Made by a program: the position numbers and the translations under genes. A stretch of 64,000 nucleotides of DNA from Rhizobium croatiense (GTDB lineage: Bacteria > Pseudomonadota > Alphaproteobacteria > Rhizobiales > Rhizobiaceae): the NCBI RefSeq assembly GCF_019793465.1, contig NZ_JAILYJ010000002.1, positions 372,001 to 436,000 of the forward strand. The letters are read 5' to 3'. Numbering within the stretch: position 1 is the stretch's first letter; each line of letters opens with the position of its first letter. Shown here piece after piece: positions 33,020 through 40,722 of this stretch. Below the pieces are notes generated by a model. That model was given only the letters and a program-made list of their open reading frames with translations. It was not told the DNA's origin and searched no databases.

Positions 33020-33892
33020 TCACACCGCCAGCGCGTCGATCCGGGCCTTCGCCCATTCGAAGGCTTCGTCGACATAGGCGAACTTGACCGCCTGCCAGGC
33101 GCAATATTCCTCGACGAAATGCCGCGATATCCACAGATGCGTCCTGCGCGGCTCATCATGCCAGCCGACGCAGCCGCGCTGCGCCGCCTTTGCCAGGAGC
33201 CGCTGCAGGTGCGTGCGCGACATCATGAAATCGGCGGCAAGCGCGCGGGTTTCGACGCGGCCGACGAGAAACTTGCCCGCGCCGGTGTCTTCCGGATCCA
33301 TCCTGGCGATGAAGTTGTCGACGACGAGGCCGCCGGCTTCGGTCCAGAGGAACAACGCCACCTGCTCCGGCGGCTCGCGCCAGGCGGCATCTTCCAGGCA
33401 GTGGCGGGCAATGCGCGGCTGAACGAGCCTCATCAATGATGGATTTGCCTGGAAAACAGCCGCCCGTTCACCGGCGTCGAGCAGGTCGAGCGCGGCGAGA
33501 TTGGCATGAATCCAGGCAAACATCGCCTGGTGGCTGACATTGGCGGGGTCGAAATGGCGCGGCCGGCGCCGCTCGTCGCCGGGCGTATGGGTGATGAAGC
33601 GGTAGGTAAAGAGCTCTTCGATGAAGGCGAGCACCGTGTTACGGCTGGCCACCTTGTGGGCGGTGATGCGGCCGGTCAGCCGAACGGCGGTAAGACCCGA
33701 GGTCGGGTCGCGCGGATCATATTCCAGGTGGAGGGCATAGGCGGTCTGGGTCAGCAGCCAGCGCTGGTGGGAGGCGAGCAATCGCGCCAGACGCGGGCCG
33801 GCATCGAACATGCCGCGCGTCTGCCCGGCCAGAAAGCGAATACTGGTCAGAAAGGAGCAGTTCCCCGCCAATTGCTCCGCCGTGAACGCCAT
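33020..33892 (-). CDS. Hypothetical protein with possible winged-helix segments
   Basis: The 290-residue cytoplasmic protein has no membrane helix. Two segments look like DNA-binding helices: residues about 75-100 (GRITAHKVASRNTVLAFIEE) and about 220-255 (RALAADFMMSRTHLQRLLAK). The pattern hints at a transcription regulator, but no effector domain is recognised. ATG 33892 is preferred because GGAG lies about 10 bases upstream; a GTG five codons earlier is the alternative. The gene is convergent with the 52-residue ORF and is not in an obvious operon. Confidence 0.7.
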   Translation of the reverse strand: MAFTAEQLAGNCSFLTSIRFLAGQTRGMFDAGPRLARLLASHQRWLLTQTAYALHLEYDPRDPTSGLTAVRLTGRITAHKVASRNTVLAFIEELFTYRFITHTPGDERRRPRHFDPANVSHQAMFAWIHANLAALDLLDAGERAAVFQANPSLMRLVQPRIARHCLEDAAWREPPEQVALFLWTEAGGLVVDNFIARMDPEDTGAGKFLVGRVETRALAADFMMSRTHLQRLLAKAAQRGCVGWHDEPRRTHLWISRHFVEEYCAWQAVKFAYVDEAFEWAKARIDALAV

Positions 33893-34069
33893 TATGCTTT
33901 TCTCCACCTCCGCTCGCAGGCCAGCGTTCGGAGCAGTAATATCGAAAGCCGCGGTGGCAGCGGCCTGTCAGCCGTGCACAGCGTTGAATAAATGATAGTA
34001 TCTCATGTTCAACAATCATATTCCGCAGGTCGACGCCATCCTAAGAAATGACCATTCCCGCCTTGGACC

Positions 34070-35008
34070 TCAGGCCTGCGGCGTCGTCGCCTTGCGGGCC
34101 TCGCGCTGTTCGATACCCAGCTGATGCTCGCGATAGATGATGAAGATACCGGCAGCAACGACGATAACGGTGCCGATCAGCATGGTGACGCTCGGCACAT
34201 CACTGAAGACGAAGTAGCCGACGATGCCGCCAAGCAGGATCGACGTATATTCGAACGGGGCGATGGTGGAGACGTCGGCATGGCGGTAGCTTTCGGTCAG
34301 CAGGATCTGCGCGACACCACCGCAAAAGCCGGCAGCGATCAGAAAAAGCGCCGACGGCCACGGCAGGACGAGCCAGCCGAAAGGCAGCGAAGCCAGCGAG
34401 AAGACCGATGCGGTGAGCGAAAAGTACAGCACGATTGTCGCCGTCTTCTCCTCTTCGACGAGGCGACGCACCTGGATCATCGCCATGCCGCCGAGAACCG
34501 CCGAAAACAGCACGCACAGCGCGCCGACGGCCTGTTCGGTTTCCATGCCGCCGTCGCGAAACAGGGTGAGCTTCGGCCAGGAGATGATGGCAACGCCGGC
34601 CATACCGACCAGAACGGCGCTCCAGCGATAGATGCGCACGGTCTCGCCGAGAAAAACCGCGGCGAAGATCACGGCGACGAGCGGCAATGCGTAGCCGAGC
34701 GCAATCGCCTCCGGCAGCGGCAGGTGCAGGAGGCCGTAAAAACCGAAAGCCATCGACAGGATGCCGATCGTGCCGCGCTTCAGGTGGCCGACCGGATTGG
34801 CGGTGTGGAAGGCTGCGCGCAGCTGTCCGATATAGGCGAGATAGGCCATGATCGGGAAGAGCGCGAAGAAGGACCTGCAGAAGGTGACCTGGCCCGGCGG
34901 AATATCCGGGCCGGCCAGCTTGATGCAGGTCTGCATGGCCAGGAAGACCACGACCGACGAGACTTTCAGCGCAATGCCTCTCATCGGGTTTCTGAGAACC
35001 GAGTGCAT
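34070..35008 (-). CDS. EamA/DMT-family transporter
   Basis: The 312-residue protein has ten hydrophobic helices in two EamA repeats, with TFCRSFFALFPIMAYLAYIG in the first repeat and IAPFEYTSILLGGIVGYFVF in the second. ATG 35008 fits the family start; an ATG at 34984 is an alternative and the frame further upstream is not membrane-like. It probably exports a metabolite. It stands alone, divergent from a short relic ORF and pepN. Confidence 0.83.
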   Translation of the reverse strand: MHSVLRNPMRGIALKVSSVVVFLAMQTCIKLAGPDIPPGQVTFCRSFFALFPIMAYLAYIGQLRAAFHTANPVGHLKRGTIGILSMAFGFYGLLHLPLPEAIALGYALPLVAVIFAAVFLGETVRIYRWSAVLVGMAGVAIISWPKLTLFRDGGMETEQAVGALCVLFSAVLGGMAMIQVRRLVEEEKTATIVLYFSLTASVFSLASLPFGWLVLPWPSALFLIAAGFCGGVAQILLTESYRHADVSTIAPFEYTSILLGGIVGYFVFSDVPSVTMLIGTVIVVAAGIFIIYREHQLGIEQREARKATTPQA

Positions 35009-35134
35009 GATCCTGGCTCTAATGCTGACTTGAACGAAGGGGAAACGCGTTCGACTCGGGAACGCAGAAGATGAGCCCCATCGTAGCGAAAGAAAATCCC
35101 GCTGCATAATCCTTAAATCGGAATCGACCTCAGG

Positions 35135-35385
35135 ATGATTACGCAGGAGTTCAAAGTTTACGGCATGCTTCGCGCGTCTGAAGACGGCGGCGTTGTCATC
35201 GGCCAATCCTCAAGCAAAACCGGAAAATCCGGGCAAAAGGCAGCTATTTCGACAATAACGGCTCGATCGTCGCCTTCGCGCGCACCGTCTGCGACGAGGA
35301 TTACGACGGCCTCGGCTGGGATGGCGTCGTCGTGCAGCAGACCGAAAGCGACGCGACGATCAATGTCGCGCTCAATCTGAAATAG
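35135..35385 (+). pseudogene. Frameshifted small ORF relic
   Basis: A frame starting MITQEFKVYGMLRASEDGG (35135) runs to about 35240. From there a different frame reads GSYFDNNGSIVAFARTVCDE and on to NVALNLK with a stop at 35383-35385. The second part has a protein-like composition but no start codon of its own. A single-base shift near AAAAGG at 35239 would join the two into about 83 residues. The rest of the 562-base gap (35009-35570) holds only a TTGCCCG/CGGGCAA hairpin at 35433-35461. Confidence 0.4.
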
Positions 35386-35570
35386 CGGCCTTTCTCCCGG
35401 CCGCCGCATCCATCCGTTTCGAACAGGATATTTTGCCCGTAAACTTCGTGTTCGCGGGCAATTTGCTTTAACTTTAGTTCAGACTTTAATGTAATCATGC
35501 CCGGCAATTTAGGCAGAGTGCGCCCGCCTCTGTATCCGCGGTTGTCAAATAACGGTCTTCAGGAAACACC

Positions 35571-38219
35571 ATGCGAACAGATACCGGCCAGGTCATCCAT
35601 CTGGCAGATTACCGTCCCACCGACTTCGTGCTGGAACGCGTGGACCTGACCTTCGAACTCGATCCGACGGAGACAAAGGTCGAAGCCCGTCTGATCTTTC
35701 ACCGTCGCCCGGGCGCCGACATTACCGCGCCGATCGTGCTCGACGGCGACGAGCTGACGCTGGCGGGGCTGCTGTTCGACCAGGTGGAGCTCGACCCTTC
35801 GCGTTATGATGCGACGCCGGAAAGCCTGACGGTGCGCGACCTGCCGGAGAGCGCCCCCTTCGAGCTGACGATCACCACGATCATCAATCCCGAGGCCAAT
35901 ACCCAGCTGATGGGCCTCTATCGCACCGGCGGCATCTACTGCACGCAGTGCGAGGCGGAGGGCTTCCGCCGCATCACCTATTTCCCCGACCGGCCCGACG
36001 TGCTTGCGCCGTTCACCGTCAACATCATCGCCGACAAGGAGGCCAATCCGCTGCTCCTGTCGAACGGCAACTTCCTCGGCGGCGCCGGCTATGGCCCCGG
36101 CAAGCATTTCGCCGCCTGGTTCGACCCGCATCCGAAGCCGAGCTATCTTTTTGCCCTCGTTGCCGGCGATCTCGGCGTCGTCGAAGACACCTTCATCACC
36201 ATGTCGGGCCGCGAAGTGGTGCTGAAGATCTATGTCGAGCACGGCAAGGAGCCGCGCGCGGCCTATGCCATGGACGCGCTGAAGCGTTCGATGGCGTGGG
36301 ACGAAGAGAGGTTCGGGCGCGAATATGATCTCGACATCTTCATGATCGTCGCCGTCTCCGACTTCAACATGGGGGCGATGGAGAACAAGGGCCTCAACGT
36401 CTTCAACGACAGATACGTCCTTGCCGATCCCGAGACCGCGACCGACGCCGACTACGCCAATATCGAAGCGGTCATCGCGCATGAATATTTCCACAATTGG
36501 ACCGGCAACCGCATCACCTGCCGCGACTGGTTCCAGCTGTGCCTCAAGGAAGGCCTGACGGTCTATCGCGACCAGGAATTTTCCTCCGACCAGCGATCGC
36601 GCCCGGTCAAGCGCATCGCCGATGTGCGCCACCTGAAGTCCGAGCAGTTTCCGGAGGATGGCGGCCCGCTCGCCCACGCGGTGCGGCCGACGACATATCG
36701 CGAGATCAACAATTTCTACACGAGGACCGTCTACGAGAAGGGCAGCGAAGTCACGCGGATGATCGCGACGCTGCTCGGCAGAGACGGCTTCAAGAAGGGC
36801 ATGGACCTCTATTTCGACCGCCATGACGGGCAGGCGGTGACGATCGAGGATTTCGTCAAATGCTTCGAGGATGCAAGCGGGCGCGACCTCACGCAATTCT
36901 CGCTCTGGTACCATCAGGCCGGCACCCCGCTCGTCACCGCATCGGGCAGCTATGATCCGGCGGCCGGCACCTTCACCCTGTCGCTCGAACAGATGACGCC
37001 TGCTACACCCGGCCAGTCGAGCAAGGAACCGATGCATATCCCGCTCAGCCTGGCGCTCTTCGGCGAAAACGGCGGCAAGATCGCGCCAAGCTCGGTCGAC
37101 GGCGCCGAATATGCCGGCGAGGTGCTGCACCTGACCGGCCGCACGCAGACGGCGGTGTTTCATGGCGTCGGCTCGCGCCCGGTCGTCTCGATCAACCGCA
37201 GCTTCTCGGCGCCGATCAACCTGCATTTCGATCAAAGCCCGGCCGATCTCGCCCATCTCGCCCGCCATGAGACCGATCATTTCGCCCGCTGGCAGGCACT
37301 GACCGATCTGGCGCTCCCGAACCTTCTGAAAGCTGCCCGCGAAGCGCGCGAGGGCAAGCCGGTCGTCTGCGAGCCGACCTTCGTCGAGACGCTGATTGCG
37401 GCGGCCGCCGACGAAAGCCTCGAGCCGGCCTTCCGCGCCCAGGCGCTGGCGCTGCCGAGCGAATCCGATATTGCCCGCGAACTCGGCGGCAACAACGATC
37501 CCGACGCCATCCATGCCGGCCGGCAGGCGATCCTCAAACAGATCGCCGATGCCGGAAAGGATGTCTTTGCCGGCCTCTACGCGGCGATGGCGACATCTGG
37601 CGGCTTCAGCCCGGATGCCAAGAGCGCCGGCCTGCGAGCGTTGCGCAATAGCGCGCTGACCTATCTCTCGCACGCCGAACAGACACCTGCGCGCGCCAAG
37701 GCAGCCTTTGATGCAGCCGACAACATGACCGACCTCAGCCATGCGCTGACGATCCTCGCCCATCGTTTCCCCGACAGTGCGGAGACAAGCGAGGCGCTGG
37801 CCGCCTTCCGCGACCGCTTTGCCGAAAACGCACTCGTCATCGACAAATGGTTCACGATCCAGGCCGGCATTCCGGGCGCAAAGGCGCTGGACCGCGTGCG
37901 CGGCTTGATGGAGAACCCGCTTTTCAAGCGGACCAACCCGAACCGGATGCGGGCGCTGGTCGGAACCTTCGCCTTTGGCAATCCGACCGGTTTCGGGCGG
38001 GCCGACGGCGAAGGCTATCGCTTCCTCGCCGGTCAGATTCTGGAGATCGACGGCCGCAACCCGCAGCTTGCAGCCCGCATTCTCACCTCGATGCGTTCCT
38101 GGCGCTCGCTGGAACCGATACGCGCCGATCACGCCCGCGCTGCCCTGATCGAGATCGAGCGGGCGCCCGACCTTTCCACCGACGTGCGCGATATCGTCGA
38201 GCGCACGCTCAAAGGGTGA
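35571..38219 (+). CDS. pepN: Aminopeptidase N
   Basis: The 882-residue M1-family metallopeptidase has the exopeptidase motif GAMENKGLNVF near residue 267 and the zinc site HEYFH (about residue 304, the HExxH histidines) with the downstream glutamate in LKEGLTVYRDQEF near 327. Its length matches E. coli-type PepN with the C-terminal helical domain. It removes N-terminal residues from peptides in the cytoplasm. ATG 35571 has AGGA six bases upstream. It precedes pleC in the same direction, with 193 bases between. Confidence 0.93.
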   Translation: MRTDTGQVIHLADYRPTDFVLERVDLTFELDPTETKVEARLIFHRRPGADITAPIVLDGDELTLAGLLFDQVELDPSRYDATPESLTVRDLPESAPFELTITTIINPEANTQLMGLYRTGGIYCTQCEAEGFRRITYFPDRPDVLAPFTVNIIADKEANPLLLSNGNFLGGAGYGPGKHFAAWFDPHPKPSYLFALVAGDLGVVEDTFITMSGREVVLKIYVEHGKEPRAAYAMDALKRSMAWDEERFGREYDLDIFMIVAVSDFNMGAMENKGLNVFNDRYVLADPETATDADYANIEAVIAHEYFHNWTGNRITCRDWFQLCLKEGLTVYRDQEFSSDQRSRPVKRIADVRHLKSEQFPEDGGPLAHAVRPTTYREINNFYTRTVYEKGSEVTRMIATLLGRDGFKKGMDLYFDRHDGQAVTIEDFVKCFEDASGRDLTQFSLWYHQAGTPLVTASGSYDPAAGTFTLSLEQMTPATPGQSSKEPMHIPLSLALFGENGGKIAPSSVDGAEYAGEVLHLTGRTQTAVFHGVGSRPVVSINRSFSAPINLHFDQSPADLAHLARHETDHFARWQALTDLALPNLLKAAREAREGKPVVCEPTFVETLIAAAADESLEPAFRAQALALPSESDIARELGGNNDPDAIHAGRQAILKQIADAGKDVFAGLYAAMATSGGFSPDAKSAGLRALRNSALTYLSHAEQTPARAKAAFDAADNMTDLSHALTILAHRFPDSAETSEALAAFRDRFAENALVIDKWFTIQAGIPGAKALDRVRGLMENPLFKRTNPNRMRALVGTFAFGNPTGFGRADGEGYRFLAGQILEIDGRNPQLAARILTSMRSWRSLEPIRADHARAALIEIERAPDLSTDVRDIVERTLKG

Positions 38220-38306
38220 TTTTGCTTGGTCCGGCCGTCGCGCACCATGCGGCGGCCGCCTCGCCCGGCGATTCGAATCGCCCGAAAAATACGAAAATAT
38301 AAATAG

Positions 38307-38321
38307 TTAATGGATTTTTAC
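38307..38321 (+). promoter_or_regulatory. Near-consensus CtrA box upstream of pleC
   Basis: TTAATGGATTTTTAC has the form TTAA-N7-TTAC, one base from the CtrA consensus TTAA-N7-TTAA, about 92 bases upstream of the pleC start in an AT-rich stretch. CtrA controls cell-cycle genes in alphaproteobacteria, and PleC acts upstream of CtrA through DivK, so a feedback link would make sense. Confidence 0.35.
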
Positions 38322-38412
38322 CTTTGCCTCTGGACAAGGCGAATCACCCATGATTCTCTAGGTCAGGTTCGAGCGAGCGGCGCGCGAATCACACGAGGGA
38401 CAAGGCGAAGAG

Positions 38413-40722
38413 ATGATGGACGTGCGGCGGGCAACCGTGGCCGGAGGACGGCTGCGTGTCGATTTTGACGGGCTGAAAGCCTGGCGAGACAGCCTATCCG
38501 GTCACTCGACATCGGAGCCGCTCCTGCGTCATCTGCCGAAGGCGGAGCTGATCTTGAAGCGCGCCATACCGGCGCTGATCATCGCCTTCCTCTCCGTCGT
38601 CGCCGCCTCGCATTTCTTCGGCATGATGAGCGAATATAGCCGGCTGGAGGCTTCCGCCCGCCATGCCACCGCGCTTTCGGCGGCAACGGCGTCTGCCGTA
38701 TTTGCCGATGCGGCCGACATTTTCGACAGCGGCGATATCGCGCAAGCGCAGGCTCGCCTCTCCAGGTACCTGCCGCAGGACCGGCTCGATAACGGCGCCT
38801 TCGTGCTGCTGGTGCAGGCCAGCGGCAAGGTTTTTGCCGCAACCACCGCCGGGCTTTCGCATGTCGGCAGCAATGTTGGCGATTTCTTCCCCGAAGTCTC
38901 GGCGATCCGGCGTTTCGGCGATCGGGCCGGTGTCATCGAAACGACGATCGGCGGCGTGCCGCACTATGCCGAGATCACGCTGATGGGCAATGCCGGCGGT
39001 TACGTCGTCGCCGCCACCTCGCTCGAGGAGGTCGGCCGGCTCTGGCGCGAGGAGCTGGCGCTCAACGTCACGCTATTTGCCGGCATCTCCTCGATCCTGC
39101 TCGTCATCCTCTATGCCTATTACACGCAGGTGAAGCGGGCCCGCGACGCCGACGACATCTTCCTGGAATCGAACCTGCGCGTCGAGACGGCGCTGTCGCG
39201 CGGCCGTTGCGGCCTTTGGGACTTCGATTTCGAGAACCGGGAATTCTTCTGGTCGCGCTCGATGTACGACATGCTCGGCCTGCCGGGCTCCGACAAGACG
39301 ATGGGCTTCGGCGAAGCCGCGCGGCTGATGCATCCCGATGACGGCGGGCTCTACGAGATCGCCCGCGCCATCGCCAAGGGCCATTCCGGCCAGGTCGACC
39401 AGATCTTCCGCATGCGCCATGCCGGCGGCCACTATGTCTGGATGCGGGCGCGTGCCCAGGTGATCCGCAGCAATTCCGGCCGCATGCACCTGATCGGCAT
39501 CGCCATGGACGTGACCGAACAGCACCGGCTCGCCCAGCGCTACGCGGAAGCCGACCAGCGGCTCGCCGACGCTATCGAATGCACCTCGGAAGCCTTCGTG
39601 CTCTGGGACAAGAACGACCGGCTCGTCATGTGCAACACACATTTCCAGCAGGCTTACGGGCTGCCGGACAGCGTGCTGGTGCCCGGCACCGAACGCTCGA
39701 TCGTCAACGCCGCCGCCGCCCGCCCGGTCATCGAGCGGCGGATCGCCGATGCCGGCGGCTCCGGCTATTCGCGCACGACGGAGGTGCAGCTGGCCGACGA
39801 GCGCTGGCTGCAGATCAACGAGCGGCGGACCCGCGACGGCGGCAGGGTGTCGGTCGGAACCGACATCACGCTGATGAAACGCCATCAGGAGCGGCTGCGC
39901 GAATCCGAACGCCGGCTGATGGCGACGATCGGCGATCTTTCCGCTTCGCGCCAGACGCTGGAGATCCAGAAGGCCGAGCTTTCGACTGCCAACGCCAACT
40001 ACCAGGCGGAGAAGGAGCGCGCCGAGGCCGCCAACAAGGCGAAGTCGGAATTCCTCGCCAACATGTCGCATGAGCTGCGCACGCCGCTGAACGCCATTCT
40101 AGGCTTCTCGGAAATCCTGCAGAACCAGATGTTCGGGCCGCTCGGCTCGCTGAAATACGACGAATATGCCCGCGATATCCATGACAGCGGCAAACATCTG
40201 CTCAACGTCATCAACGACATCCTCGACATGTCGAAGATCGAGGCCGGTCATCTTAGGCTGCATTGCGAGCGCATCGACCTCGTGCCGCTGATCGAGGAAA
40301 GCCTGCGCTTCACCGCCATTCCGGCGGCCGAAAAGAACATCGTTATCGAGCAGCGCATCTCCTCCGGCCTGACGCTGACAGCCGACCGCCGGGCGATGAA
40401 ACAGGTGCTGCTCAACCTGCTCTCCAATGCGGTCAAGTTCACCGACAATGGCGGCCGCATCGCGGTGCGCACACGCCGCGTCGACGGCGCCGTCACCGTC
40501 ACCATCGCCGATACCGGCATCGGCATCCCGCGCTCGGCACTGTCGAAGATCGGCCAGCCCTTCGAACAGGTGCAGAGCCAGTACGCCAAGAGCAAGGGCG
40601 GCTCCGGCCTCGGGCTTGCCATCTCGCGTTCGCTGACCGCCCTGCATGGCGGCCGCATGAAGATCCGCTCGCGCGAAGCGGTGGGCACGGTGATCTCGCT
40701 GCGCATTCCGGATGATGTTTAG
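38413..40722 (+). CDS. pleC: PleC-type sensor histidine kinase
   Basis: The 769-residue inner-membrane kinase has two transmembrane helices (about 53-75 and 215-238) around a periplasmic domain, two PAS domains (about 260-375 and 385-490), a coiled segment, a HisKA domain with FLANMSHELRTPLNAILGFS (phospho-acceptor His553) and a HATPase domain (NLLSNAVKFTDNGG; GGSGLGLAIS). PleC is a bifunctional kinase/phosphatase for DivK that sets cell polarity and CtrA activity. The assignment rests on domain order, the LNAILGFSEIL and YARDIHDSGKHLL blocks shared with PleC/DivJ kinases, and its place beside glnE and pepN as recalled for Sinorhizobium. DivJ-like alternatives are less likely given the periplasmic domain. 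Confidence 0.75.
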   Translation: MMDVRRATVAGGRLRVDFDGLKAWRDSLSGHSTSEPLLRHLPKAELILKRAIPALIIAFLSVVAASHFFGMMSEYSRLEASARHATALSAATASAVFADAADIFDSGDIAQAQARLSRYLPQDRLDNGAFVLLVQASGKVFAATTAGLSHVGSNVGDFFPEVSAIRRFGDRAGVIETTIGGVPHYAEITLMGNAGGYVVAATSLEEVGRLWREELALNVTLFAGISSILLVILYAYYTQVKRARDADDIFLESNLRVETALSRGRCGLWDFDFENREFFWSRSMYDMLGLPGSDKTMGFGEAARLMHPDDGGLYEIARAIAKGHSGQVDQIFRMRHAGGHYVWMRARAQVIRSNSGRMHLIGIAMDVTEQHRLAQRYAEADQRLADAIECTSEAFVLWDKNDRLVMCNTHFQQAYGLPDSVLVPGTERSIVNAAAARPVIERRIADAGGSGYSRTTEVQLADERWLQINERRTRDGGRVSVGTDITLMKRHQERLRESERRLMATIGDLSASRQTLEIQKAELSTANANYQAEKERAEAANKAKSEFLANMSHELRTPLNAILGFSEILQNQMFGPLGSLKYDEYARDIHDSGKHLLNVINDILDMSKIEAGHLRLHCERIDLVPLIEESLRFTAIPAAEKNIVIEQRISSGLTLTADRRAMKQVLLNLLSNAVKFTDNGGRIAVRTRRVDGAVTVTIADTGIGIPRSALSKIGQPFEQVQSQYAKSKGGSGLGLAISRSLTALHGGRMKIRSREAVGTVISLRIPDDV

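Noticed and set aside
35559..38132. 857-codon minus-strand open frame opposite pepN
   Set aside because: It has no recognisable domain and antisense-type composition; pepN motifs on the other strand are decisive.
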